Source of the DNA: CALMFQ01 sp964495595
GTDB lineage: Bacteria; Pseudomonadota; Gammaproteobacteria; Burkholderiales; SCOH01
Assembly: GCA_964495595.1 (NCBI GenBank)
Contig: CAZBWH010000099.1
Span: forward strand, 1 to 9,133
Length of the DNA: 9,133 nucleotides
Direction of reading: 5' to 3'
Numbering within the stretch: the stretch's first letter is position 1; each line of letters begins with the position of its first letter. The notes under the pieces were generated by a model. The model was not told the DNA's origin. It was given only the letters and a program-made list of their open reading frames with translations, and ran no database searches. Below, piece by piece: positions 1-6,766 of the stretch. Made by a program: the position numbers and the translations under genes.

Positions 1-544
1 TGGTCCACACCAGGTCGTAGACGTTTTCCACGCCCTGCAGGTACATCGCCAGACGCTCCAGACCGTAGGTGATTTCGCCAGTGATCGGCTTGCAATCGAT
101 GCCGCCGACTTGCTGGAAGTAGGTGAACTGCGTCACTTCCATGCCGTTCAGCCAGACTTCCCAACCCAGGCCCCAAGCGCCAAGTGTCGGGTTTTCCCAG
201 TCGTCTTCAACAAAACGGATATCGTTTTTCTTCAGATCGAAGCCCAGTGCTTCCAGCGAACCCAGATACAGCTCCAGGATGTTGGCCGGCGCCGGTTTCA
301 GCACCACCTGATACTGGTAATAGTGCTGCATGCGGTTGGGGTTTTCGCCGTAGCGGCCGTCTTTCGGGCGGCGCGACGGTTGTACGTAAGCCGCTTTCCA
401 CGGCTCCGGGCCGAGCGCGCGCAGGAAGGTGGCGGTGTGGCTGGTGCCCGCGCCGACTTCCATATCGTAAGGTTGCAGCAGTGCACAGCCCTGTTGGTCC
501 CAGTAGCGTTGCAGCGTGAGAATGATTTCCTGAAAAGTCAGCAT
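1..544 (-). CDS. glyQ: Glycyl-tRNA synthetase alpha subunit, 3' end beyond the window
   Basis: GlyQ is the catalytic alpha subunit of the tetrameric (alpha2beta2) bacterial glycyl-tRNA synthetase. It activates glycine with ATP and, with GlyS, charges tRNA-Gly in the cytoplasm. Translation from the ATG at 544 gives 181 residues before the window edge, against about 300 for the family. The start MLTFQEIILTLQRYWDQQGC is the near-invariant GlyQ N-terminus. Class II synthetase elements are visible: the motif-2-like RRPKDGRYGENPNR near residues 58-71 and the motif-3-like TGEITYGLERLAMYLQG near 155-171. No strong Shine-Dalgarno precedes the ATG (only AGAAG about 11 bases upstream), but the conserved N-terminus fixes the start. 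It is co-oriented with the SMC-like gene and leuS but separated from them by a terminator, so it probably has its own promoter. glyS would be expected just downstream, outside the window. Confidence 0.97.
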   Translation of the reverse strand, partial: MLTFQEIILTLQRYWDQQGCALLQPYDMEVGAGTSHTATFLRALGPEPWKAAYVQPSRRPKDGRYGENPNRMQHYYQYQVVLKPAPANILELYLGSLEALGFDLKKNDIRFVEDDWENPTLGAWGLGWEVWLNGMEVTQFTYFQQVGGIDCKPITGEITYGLERLAMYLQGVENVYDLVWT

Positions 545-581
545 GGCCGGTAGGGCTTCTAGAGTTGAATCAAAGACGGAG

Positions 582-611
582 ATTCTAACCGCTTTTGAAT
601 GCGGGCTCCAA
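582..611 (-). promoter_or_regulatory. Candidate sigma-70 promoter for glyQ
   Basis: On the minus strand TTGGAG (606-611) and TAGAAT (582-587) are separated by 18 bases. This would start transcription near 575 and leave a leader of about 30 bases before the glyQ ATG. It lies downstream of the SMC-gene terminator, which makes an independent promoter necessary. The -35 match is moderate and spacing is one base over the optimum. An 8-bp inverted repeat (TGCGGGCT 600-607, AGCCCGCA 622-629, 14-base loop) overlaps the -35 region and could be an operator or merely chance. Confidence 0.45.
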
Positions 612-719
612 TTGGCGCTGCAGCCCGCACGGACTGTAGACCCGATCGGCCTGCAAGGCGCGCTGGTATTGGTTCACAGGCCGGGCTGCGAGCCAATGTG
701 GATGCGGCTTGCAGGCTTG

Positions 720-745
720 GCCTGCCACGGTTGGCTGTGGCAGGC
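720..745. repeat. Perfect 9-bp inverted repeat next to the terminator
   Basis: GCCTGCCAC (720-728) and GTGGCAGGC (737-745) pair perfectly around an 8-base loop. Read on the minus strand it comes directly after the T-run of the terminator at 748-780, so it could act as a second, back-up structure. On the plus strand it is followed by A residues rather than T residues, so it is not a plus-strand intrinsic terminator. Confidence 0.55.
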
Positions 746-747
746 AT

Positions 748-780
748 AAAAAAACGCCATCTGGAAAAATCCGATGGCGT
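748..780 (-). terminator. Rho-independent terminator downstream of the SMC-like gene
   Basis: On the minus strand an 8-bp perfect stem (ACGCCATC, 773-780, with GATGGCGT, 754-761) closes an 11-base loop and is followed immediately by a T-run (748-754 read on the minus strand, the first T sharing the stem base). It lies 107 bases after the SMC-like stop codon at 887 and before the glyQ promoter candidate. It should therefore end the leuS/SMC-side transcript and isolate glyQ from read-through. Confidence 0.8.
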
Positions 781-886
781 CCAAGCTGTCAACAACGAGA
801 AGAGCAGGCATCACACATGTAACGCTGCAACTGGTAAGTAAGACGGCGTTTGTCGCGATTAGTTCAATCGTTCCATTAAAAAACAG

Positions 887-3718
887 TCAGTATTTTGCAA
901 TGGGCTGTTTTAAATGGGGATTTGGCACGGATTTGTCCCGCACAGCCACCATGATCGGCTGCGCCCAGCTTTCGCCCGGCTGTTTCTTGCGCGTCACCAG
1001 CGTCAGTTCCGACGGCTCGAACACGTTGACGTTGTGCGTGGTCGGGCTGGTGATCAGGTATTGCGCCTGGGTGCTCTTGAGGAAGCTCGATACCTTGTCG
1101 ATGTTGAACACGTCGAGGTGGGCGAACGGCTCGTCGATGAACACGAAACCGCCGGGGCGCGCCTCGTCCATCATCAGCCCGATCAGCAGGATCAGCGATT
1201 TCATCACCTGCTGGCCGCCGGAAGCCTCGCCGTCGTTCAGCCCCATCAGGCCCTTGCTGTCGAAGTTGAACTGCACCGTCAGCCCGGCCTGCGCCAGGAT
1301 GGTGTCGTCGTTTTCCAGATGCGGCGCTTCGACATGTACTTCGATGCCGGCCAGCTCGCCCAGCGCGCGGATGTTCTTGCCGTAACGGCGCACCGTATTG
1401 CGCAGTACGCTGATATAGGCGCCGCGCGCTTCGTCGCACAGCTCCATCACCCGGTCGAATTCGCGTTGCCGCGCCGAGGTCTGGAACGCCATTTGTGTAT
1501 GCTCTTCACGCAGCTTGTCGCGCAGGATCAGCACGTTTTCGTCGGTTTCCCAGTCTTCGCGTTCCAGCCGTTCGTCAAAACGCGCCATTTCCCGGCGCAC
1601 CACGCCGACCGACTCGTATTCGGCTTTCAGCGCGCGCAGCTCGGCGCGGTTCTGCCACAATGCAGGCGGCAGTGCACTGCGGCGGGCGCGCAATGCTTCC
1701 AGACGTTCGATCTGCTCACGGCGATAGCTGTCGTTGCCGGCCTTGATGCGCAGGCTGTCGGTCTGCTGCTGCTGGATCTTGTAGTTCAGTTCGGTGGCGC
1801 GGGCATCGAGGCGCGATTTGGCTTCCTGCGCAGCATCGAACGCCTGGTTGGACGCAATCACCTCATCCGAGGCTTTCAGCGCATTGGCTTTCAGCTGCTC
1901 CAGCTGCTCACCAGCCAGGCGGAATTCATCGGCGCGCGCCGCCAGCATATTGGCAGCATCGACGCCGGCCACCTTGGCCTGCAGCACGGTGATGCGCTGC
2001 GTGATCGGCTCCTGCTTGCGTTTGTACAACTCGATTTCGGCACCGATGCGGTCGATTTCCTCTTCCGCGGCAATCCGGCGCGAACGGCGTGCGCCTTCGC
2101 CAAAGTGGTAATCGTGCGCGGCAACGCCGATATAACGGCCGCCGCGGCGCTCGCGGTAGAAGCCTTCGCGGGTGATCCATTCCTGGTCGTTGCCGAGCGT
2201 GGCACCTTCGCTGGCGTCTTCGACCCGCTGCACCCGGTTCAGCTGACGGGTCAGCCAGTCCGGCGCATCGGCGGAAAAACGCACCACTTCCAGCAGCGAG
2301 CCCTTGTCGGCGCGCGGCGTGTCGCTGCGGTCGGCAACCACGAAGTGGCGGTATTTGAGCTTCTCGCCCAGTGCCCAAGCCGCAGCGCGGTCGGACGGCT
2401 TTTTCAGCAGAACGATATGGCGGTACGGCGCCAGGATCGCTTCGACCGCACCTTGCCAGCCCGGATCGCTGACTTCGACGATGTCGGTGAGCATTTCGTG
2501 GCGGATGCCGGCGCTGTCGAGCGCTGCGCGGAATTGCTCGACAAACGGCTGCGCCGGCGGCTGGCCGCCTTTCAGCGCCTTGACCAGCGTATTCAGCTCG
2601 TCGATACGGTAATCGCGCTGGCGAATCTCGGATTTGATGTCGGCCAGCTGCTGACGCAGTTGCGCCAGTTCTTCGGCCTGCGCGGCGATATCGCTGCCTT
2701 CGGCGGCGGCGATTTCCTGCAGCCGCTGGCGCTCGTTGAGCTTGGCTTCCAGCGTGCGGATTTCCTCGCGGATCTTCATGAAGCCGGTATTGGCATCGCT
2801 CTGGCGGATGCGGCATTTGACCAGGTTCGGACCGGCCTGCTCCAGTGCCGCCTGGTTTTCTACCTGCCGTGTCTGCAGGTCCTCCAGCGCCAGCTGTTTT
2901 TCGCGCAGCGTGCGGCGGTTGCCGATCTGCTGGCGGCGTGCATGCATGATGGCGTCCTGCAGCTCGAACAGTTCCAGCCGCGGCAGGACTTCCTGCTCCA
3001 GCTTGACCCGCTCGCGCTGCAGCGTCTGCCATTCGATATAACGATTGGCGCGGCCTATCATCGATTCGACGCGGTGGTTCAGCGCTTCCAGCGTGCGATC
3101 CAGCTCTTTCAGCTCGCGTTCGGCTTCGCGTTGTTCCTGCTTGGCCTGGCTGTAGTTGTCGAGAATCTCTTTTTCGCCGAACACGTGGAACACCAGATCC
3201 AGCAAGGCGCGCGGGCTGTATTCACACAGCTTGTCGGTGTCGCCCTGTTCCAGTGCCAATACTTCGGCAATGGCCGGGGTCAGCCCCGCCGATTCCAGCC
3301 GGCGGCGGTAGTCGTTGACACCGATCCACACGCCGCGCGCCTCGATTTCTTCAATCGCCACATCGCCTTCGTGAATCGCGTATTGCCGCACCCAGTCGCC
3401 GCCCTGTTTGCGGATGCGGCAGGCGAGGGTGATGGTGGTGTCGATCAGCGGGAAGAACGGATAACGGCCGGTGCTGGAGCGTTCGTTGTCGACCACGCCG
3501 CGCAGCCAGGCAACCGGCTCCTTGGCGTTGCGCACGTAGCGCTTGTAGTCGCGTTTGCCGGAGCATTTCAGCGCCAGCAGCGTGCGCAGGCCGTCGAGCA
3601 GGGTGGTTTTGCCCGAGCCGTTGGGGCCGATGATGGTGACGATCTGGGCTTCGAGCGGCAGCGAAAAACGCTGCCAGAAGTCCCAGTGCATGACTTCGAG
3701 TTTCTGGAAGTGGAACAT
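887..3718 (-). CDS. Stand-alone SMC-like (ABC-type) ATPase with a hinge-like centre
   Basis: This 943-residue protein has the SMC plan: ATPase half, coiled coil, hinge, coiled coil, ATPase half. Walker A GPNGSGKT is at residues 31-38. A Q-loop-like segment ALEQGDTDKL follows at 155-164 and leads into an SMC-like PRALLDLVFHVFG stretch. Charged heptad-like helices fill roughly 190-385 and 548-775. The middle (about 405-545), including DPGWQGAVEAIL and ITREGFYRERRGGRYIG, resembles SMC hinge sequence. The ABC signature EASGGQQ is at 831-837, Walker B FVFIDEPF at 858-865 (D862, E863), the D-loop AHLD at 866-869, and a likely switch histidine at H895. Such proteins bind DNA and use ATP-driven head engagement. 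Canonical SMC is about 1150-1200 residues, so the arms here look short. No mukEF, scpAB, mksEF or jetABD-like gene is adjacent. The ATG at 3718 has a modest GGGA site 7 bases upstream. The exact role (chromosome organisation, repair or defence) cannot be told from sequence alone. Confidence 0.9.
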   Translation of the reverse strand: MFHFQKLEVMHWDFWQRFSLPLEAQIVTIIGPNGSGKTTLLDGLRTLLALKCSGKRDYKRYVRNAKEPVAWLRGVVDNERSSTGRYPFFPLIDTTITLACRIRKQGGDWVRQYAIHEGDVAIEEIEARGVWIGVNDYRRRLESAGLTPAIAEVLALEQGDTDKLCEYSPRALLDLVFHVFGEKEILDNYSQAKQEQREAERELKELDRTLEALNHRVESMIGRANRYIEWQTLQRERVKLEQEVLPRLELFELQDAIMHARRQQIGNRRTLREKQLALEDLQTRQVENQAALEQAGPNLVKCRIRQSDANTGFMKIREEIRTLEAKLNERQRLQEIAAAEGSDIAAQAEELAQLRQQLADIKSEIRQRDYRIDELNTLVKALKGGQPPAQPFVEQFRAALDSAGIRHEMLTDIVEVSDPGWQGAVEAILAPYRHIVLLKKPSDRAAAWALGEKLKYRHFVVADRSDTPRADKGSLLEVVRFSADAPDWLTRQLNRVQRVEDASEGATLGNDQEWITREGFYRERRGGRYIGVAAHDYHFGEGARRSRRIAAEEEIDRIGAEIELYKRKQEPITQRITVLQAKVAGVDAANMLAARADEFRLAGEQLEQLKANALKASDEVIASNQAFDAAQEAKSRLDARATELNYKIQQQQTDSLRIKAGNDSYRREQIERLEALRARRSALPPALWQNRAELRALKAEYESVGVVRREMARFDERLEREDWETDENVLILRDKLREEHTQMAFQTSARQREFDRVMELCDEARGAYISVLRNTVRRYGKNIRALGELAGIEVHVEAPHLENDDTILAQAGLTVQFNFDSKGLMGLNDGEASGGQQVMKSLILLIGLMMDEARPGGFVFIDEPFAHLDVFNIDKVSSFLKSTQAQYLITSPTTHNVNVFEPSELTLVTRKKQPGESWAQPIMVAVRDKSVPNPHLKQPIAKY

Positions 3719-3736
3719 TTTAGAATCCCATAAAAC

Positions 3737-3842
3737 CTTGAACCACAGAGAGCGCAGAGAGCACGGAGGTTACACAGAGAGAAACTTGAGTCTGATTTTC
3801 TCTGTGTCATCTCTGAGCTCTCTGTGAGCTCTGTGGTTCAAG
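3737..3842. repeat. Large imperfect palindrome built from CACAGAGAG-like units
   Basis: Two arms of about 47 bases (3737-3783 and 3796-3842) are inverted copies matching at 39 of 47 positions, around a 12-base loop. The outer 14 bases, CTTGAACCACAGAG, pair perfectly. Each arm is itself made of degenerate CACAGAGAG units, so it is both a tandem and an inverted repeat. It fills most of the 149-base gap between the leuS stop and the SMC-like start, both on the minus strand. It would form a long hairpin in a read-through RNA. From memory, CACAGAG-rich intergenic palindromes are dispersed in many proteobacterial genomes. Whether this one terminates, attenuates or stabilises the transcript cannot be seen; no U-run directly follows the stem on either strand. 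Confidence 0.85.
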
Positions 3843-3867
3843 ATTCTGGTTTTGGCTTTTAGCGGCG

Positions 3868-6486
3868 TTAAACCACGATGTTGATCAGGCGACCCGGCAC
3901 TACGATCAGTTTCTTGATCGGCTGGCCTTCGATGAACTTCTGCACTTGCGGGTTGGCCAGTGCCAGTGCTTCGATGGCGGCCTTGTCGGCATCCTTGGCG
4001 ACGGTGATGTTGCCGCGCAACTTGCCGTTGACCTGCACCACCAGCTCGATTTCATCCTGCACCAGCGCGGCGGCATCGGCCTGCGGCCAGGCCTGATCCA
4101 GCAGCTCGGTGCCGGCGCGCAGCTCGCTCCACAGTGCTTCGCAGGCGTGCGGGATGATCGGCGACAGCAGGATGACTGCAGTTTCCAATACTTCCTGCGC
4201 CAGCGCGCGGCCGGTATCGCCAGCCAGATCGGTCTTGCCGTAGTTGTTGAGCAATTCCATGCAGGCGGCAATCGCGGTGTTGAACTGCTTGCGGCGGCCG
4301 TAATCGTCGGTGATTTTCTGGATCGCACTGTGCAGCTGGAAGCGCAGGGCTTTCTGCGCCGCGCTCAGCTCGCCACCGGTATATCTGGCCACCGTGCCGG
4401 CAGCCACGTGGTCGTGGACGATTTTCCACAGACGTTTGAGGAAGCGGTACGCGCCTTCCACGCCGGCATCCGACCATTCCAGGCTTTGCTCCGGCGGCGC
4501 GGCGAACATCATGAACAGACGCGCGGTATCGGCACCGTATTGTTCGATCAGCTCTTGCGGATCAACGCCGTTGTTCTTCGACTTCGACATCTTCTCGGTG
4601 CCGCCGATTTCCACCGGCTGGCCGTCAGTCTTGAGCACGGCGCGGATGGTTTTGCCCTTGGCATCGCGTTCGATTTCCACGTCGGCCGGGTTGAACCAGT
4701 CTTTTTTTCCGTCCGGCAGATTGCGGTAGAAGGTCTCGGCAATCACCATGCCCTGCGTCAGCAGGTTGGTAAACGGCTCGTCGTGGCTCAGCAGGCCTTC
4801 GTCGCGCATTAGTTTGTTGAAGAAGCGTGCGTACAGCAGGTGCAGAATCGCGTGTTCGATACCGCCGATGTACTGATCCACCGGCAGCCAGTAGTTGGCC
4901 GCAGCCTTGTCGACCATGCCGCCGTCGAACTTCGGCGAAGCGTAGCGGGCGAAATACCAGCTCGATTCGACGAAGGTATCCATGGTGTCGGTTTCGCGCT
5001 TGGCGGCGCCGCCACATTTCGGGCAGGTGGTTTCGTAGAATTCCGGCATTTTTGCCAGTGGCGAACCGGCGCCGTCCGGCACCACGTTTTCCGGCAACAC
5101 CACCGGCAATTGCTCGGCCGGCACCGGCACGTCGCCACAGCAGGCGCAGTGGATGATCGGGATCGGGCAACCCCAGTAGCGCTGGCGCGAGATGCCCCAG
5201 TCACGCAGACGGAACTGGGTGCGGCGGGTGCCGTGGCCATTGGCTTCCAGATCGGCAACAATCGCGTCGAAGGCGGCGGTAAAGCCTTTTTCGTCGTATT
5301 TACCGCAATTGACGCTGCTGATGCTGTCATCTTTGGCGGCATACCAGTCGCGCCACAGCGTGCTGTCGAAATCATTGTCGCCGCTTGCCGGGGCGTAAAC
5401 CTGCTTGATCGGCAGCTGGTATTTGTTGGCGAACTCGAAATCGCGTTCGTCGTGTGCCGGCACCGCCATCACCGCGCCTTCGCCGTAGCCCCACAATACG
5501 TAGTTGGCGACCCACACTGGCAATTTGGCGCCAGTCAGCGGGTGAATCACGAATTCACCGGTCGGCATGCCTTTCTTTTCCATGGTTGCGACATCGGCCT
5601 CGGCAACCGAACCGGCTTTGCATTCGGCGATGAAGGCCGCCAGTGCCGGGTTTTTTTCGGCAGCGCGGGTAGCCAGCGGGTGTTCTGCGGCAACGGCAAC
5701 GTAAGTGGCGCCCATCAGGGTATCCGGGCGGGTGGTGTAGACCTTCAGCTGGCCGGCTTCGCCAATCGAATCGACGTCGTAGTCGAACACGATTTCGGCA
5801 CCAAAGCTCTTGCCGATCCAGTTGCGCTGCATGGTTTTCACCTGCTCGGGCCAGCCGGGCAGGTTGTCGAGCGAGCTCAGCAGCTCGTCGGCGTAAGCGG
5901 TGATGCGGAAGTAATACATCGGGATTTCGCGCTTTTCCACCACTGCGCCGGAGCGCCAGCCGCGGCCGTCGATCACCTGCTCGTTGGCGAGCACGGTCTG
6001 ATCGACCGGGTCCCAGTTGACCATGCCGTTTTTCTTGTAGATCACGCCTTTTTCAAACAACCTGGTGAACAGCCACTGCTCCCAGCGGTAGTAGTCCGGC
6101 TTGCAGGTGGTGACTTCGCGTTCCCAGTCGATTGCCAGACCCAGCGATTTGAGCTGTTTGGTCATGTAGGCGATGTTGTCGTAAGTCCAGGCGGCCGGCG
6201 CGACGTTGTTTTTCATCGCGGCATTCTCGGCCGGCAGGCCGAACGCGTCCCAGCCCATCGGCTGCATCACGTTGTAGCCGTTCAGCTTGTAGAAGCGCGA
6301 CAGTACGTCCCCGATGGTGTAGTTGCGCACATGGCCCATGTGCAGCTTGCCGGAAGGGTAGGGGAACATCGACAGGCAGTAGTATTTCGGCTTGCTGCTG
6401 TCTTCCACGGCGCGGAAGGCCTGTCTGGATTGCCATTTTTCCTGCGCGGCGGTTTCGACCTGCGCGGGGGAGTACTGTTCTTGCAT
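3868..6486 (-). CDS. leuS: Leucyl-tRNA synthetase
   Basis: LeuS charges tRNA-Leu with leucine in the cytoplasm and hydrolyses mischarged products. From the ATG at 6486 it has 872 residues, normal for the bacterial type (about 860). The class I HIGH motif reads PYPSGKLHMGH at residues 42-52 and KMSKS is at 632-636. The inserted editing domain carries TTRPDT at 251-256 and AVPAHDERDFEF with D346, matching the conserved editing aspartate. Cysteine pairs in CACCGD and TCPKCGG suggest a zinc-binding insert. The C-terminus (VVQVNGKLRGNI to the end) is the usual tRNA-contacting domain. An in-frame TTG at 6522 would add 12 residues, but it overlaps the TATAAT box, so the ATG at 6486, with AAGGA 11 bases upstream, is preferred. 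In E. coli lptE and holA follow leuS; here a palindrome and the SMC-like gene do. Confidence 0.98.
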   Translation of the reverse strand: MQEQYSPAQVETAAQEKWQSRQAFRAVEDSSKPKYYCLSMFPYPSGKLHMGHVRNYTIGDVLSRFYKLNGYNVMQPMGWDAFGLPAENAAMKNNVAPAAWTYDNIAYMTKQLKSLGLAIDWEREVTTCKPDYYRWEQWLFTRLFEKGVIYKKNGMVNWDPVDQTVLANEQVIDGRGWRSGAVVEKREIPMYYFRITAYADELLSSLDNLPGWPEQVKTMQRNWIGKSFGAEIVFDYDVDSIGEAGQLKVYTTRPDTLMGATYVAVAAEHPLATRAAEKNPALAAFIAECKAGSVAEADVATMEKKGMPTGEFVIHPLTGAKLPVWVANYVLWGYGEGAVMAVPAHDERDFEFANKYQLPIKQVYAPASGDNDFDSTLWRDWYAAKDDSISSVNCGKYDEKGFTAAFDAIVADLEANGHGTRRTQFRLRDWGISRQRYWGCPIPIIHCACCGDVPVPAEQLPVVLPENVVPDGAGSPLAKMPEFYETTCPKCGGAAKRETDTMDTFVESSWYFARYASPKFDGGMVDKAAANYWLPVDQYIGGIEHAILHLLYARFFNKLMRDEGLLSHDEPFTNLLTQGMVIAETFYRNLPDGKKDWFNPADVEIERDAKGKTIRAVLKTDGQPVEIGGTEKMSKSKNNGVDPQELIEQYGADTARLFMMFAAPPEQSLEWSDAGVEGAYRFLKRLWKIVHDHVAAGTVARYTGGELSAAQKALRFQLHSAIQKITDDYGRRKQFNTAIAACMELLNNYGKTDLAGDTGRALAQEVLETAVILLSPIIPHACEALWSELRAGTELLDQAWPQADAAALVQDEIELVVQVNGKLRGNITVAKDADKAAIEALALANPQVQKFIEGQPIKKLIVVPGRLINIVV

Positions 6487-6497
6487 GGCGCGGTAAA

Positions 6498-6502
6498 TCC
6501 TT
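6498..6502 (-). promoter_or_regulatory. Ribosome binding site that fixes the leuS start
   Basis: AAGGA on the minus strand lies 11 bases before the ATG at 6486. The spacing is a little long, but it supports the ATG over the upstream TTG at 6522, which overlaps the promoter -10 element and has no such site. Confidence 0.6.
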
Positions 6503-6521
6503 GTTCTGGGCGAAATGGGCA

Positions 6522-6527
6522 ATTATA
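6522..6527 (-). promoter_or_regulatory. Consensus -10 box for leuS
   Basis: A perfect TATAAT occurs on the minus strand 35 bases upstream of the leuS ATG, implying a start of transcription near 6515 and a leader of about 29 bases. I see no convincing -35 element at 16-18 bases spacing (CAAGCG at 17). The promoter may therefore be weak or activator-dependent. No T-box or leader-peptide attenuator fits in so short a leader. Confidence 0.6.
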
Positions 6528-6584
6528 GCGCAGTGCAACATCTGCGCTTGCCGCAGGTGCAATCGGCAGCAGCCGGGCATGCAG

Positions 6585-6599
6585 GCATGATGCTGGTGC
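6585..6599 (+). promoter_or_regulatory. Upstream NtrC-like site (weaker)
   Basis: GCATGATGCTGGTGC resembles the NtrC dyad GCAC-N5-TGGTGC with one change in the left half (T for C). Its centre lies 29 bases from that of the stronger site at 6614-6628, close to three helical turns, like the paired NtrC sites upstream of E. coli glnA. Relative to the predicted start near 6740 it is centred at about -148. Confidence 0.5.
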
Positions 6600-6613
6600 A
6601 TGATGGATTGGTT

Positions 6614-6628
6614 GCACTGTTGTGGTGC
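6614..6628 (+). promoter_or_regulatory. NtrC-like binding site (strong match)
   Basis: GCACTGTTGTGGTGC matches the NtrC dyad GCAC-N5-TGGTGC at all defined positions and has the same half-sites as a known E. coli glnA enhancer site (GCACTATATTGGTGC). It is centred about 119 bases upstream of the predicted sigma-54 start, within the usual enhancer range. It lies in the leuS/porin divergent spacer, so an effect on leuS cannot be excluded, but the sigma-54 promoter faces the porin gene. Confidence 0.7.
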
Positions 6629-6682
6629 GATTGCGCTGCGCGTTGGAGCAGTTAGCGTGGGCAGGTTCGGCTGTGATTTGGG

Positions 6683-6695
6683 CAAGTGATTGATG
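6683..6695 (-). promoter_or_regulatory. IHF-like site between enhancer and promoter
   Basis: Read on the minus strand, CATCAATCACTTG matches the IHF consensus WATCAANNNNTTR except at the first base. It lies between the NtrC-like sites and the sigma-54 promoter, centred near -51, where IHF commonly bends DNA to bring an activator to the polymerase. A short degenerate motif such as this can occur by chance; its position is the main support. Confidence 0.4.
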
Positions 6696-6713
6696 GGCAA
6701 TGATTGTTTTTCC

Positions 6714-6729
6714 TGGCACGCTCTGTGCT
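6714..6729 (+). promoter_or_regulatory. Sigma-54 (-24/-12) promoter of the porin gene
   Basis: TGGCACGCTCTGTGCT matches the consensus TGGCACG-N4-TTGCW at all but one position (G for the first T of the -12 block). The essential GG (6715-6716) and GC (6727-6728) are exactly 10 bases apart. Transcription would start near 6740 and give a leader of about 33 bases to the ATG at 6773. The promoter lies inside the first codons of the longest possible ORF, which argues that translation begins downstream. Confidence 0.8.
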
Positions 6730-6760
6730 AGTTGAGCTGCGGGACTACTCAACCAAAACA

Positions 6761-6766
6761 AGGGGA
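6761..6766 (+). promoter_or_regulatory. Strong ribosome binding site fixing the porin start
   Basis: AGGGGA lies 6 bases before the ATG at 6773. It selects this codon over the in-frame ATG at 6704, which lies upstream of the predicted transcription start. Confidence 0.8.

Larger units (their letters stand above)
545..886. other. Intergenic spacer between glyQ and the SMC-like gene
   Basis: This 342-base stretch holds no credible gene. A 78-codon minus-strand ORF runs through it but crosses the terminator hairpin and resembles nothing I recognise. The spacer contains the glyQ promoter candidate, the SMC-gene terminator and three further potential hairpins: TGCGGGCT/AGCCCGCA at 600-629, ATTGGTTC/GAGCCAAT (one wobble pair) at 668-697, and GCCTGCCAC/GTGGCAGGC at 720-745. 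The segment 781-886, between the terminator and the SMC stop codon, shows nothing I can name. Confidence 0.6.

Noticed and set aside
559..795. 78-codon minus-strand ORF in the glyQ/SMC spacer
   Set aside because: It crosses the terminator hairpin and the glyQ promoter candidate and resembles no protein I know.
914..3733. 939-codon plus-strand ORF opposite the SMC-like gene
   Set aside because: It lies exactly antisense to a gene with clear ATPase motifs, has no recognisable domain, and is explained by GC-rich third positions suppressing stop codons on the opposite strand.
3741..3842. CRISPR-like array from the repeated CACAGAGAG units
   Set aside because: The units are very short, degenerate and without spacers, and the two halves are inverted copies; it is a palindromic repeat.
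6487..6515. T-box or leader-peptide attenuator for leuS
   Set aside because: The predicted leader is only about 29 bases, too short for either, and no leucine codon run is present.
6487..6522. LeuS start at TTG 6522, adding 12 residues
   Set aside because: The TTG overlaps a perfect TATAAT box, so it would lie upstream of the transcript; the ATG at 6486 has a ribosome binding site and a normal LeuS N-terminus.
4840..6528. 562-codon plus-strand ORF opposite leuS
   Set aside because: It is an antisense shadow of a fully conserved leuS, with no recognisable protein features.
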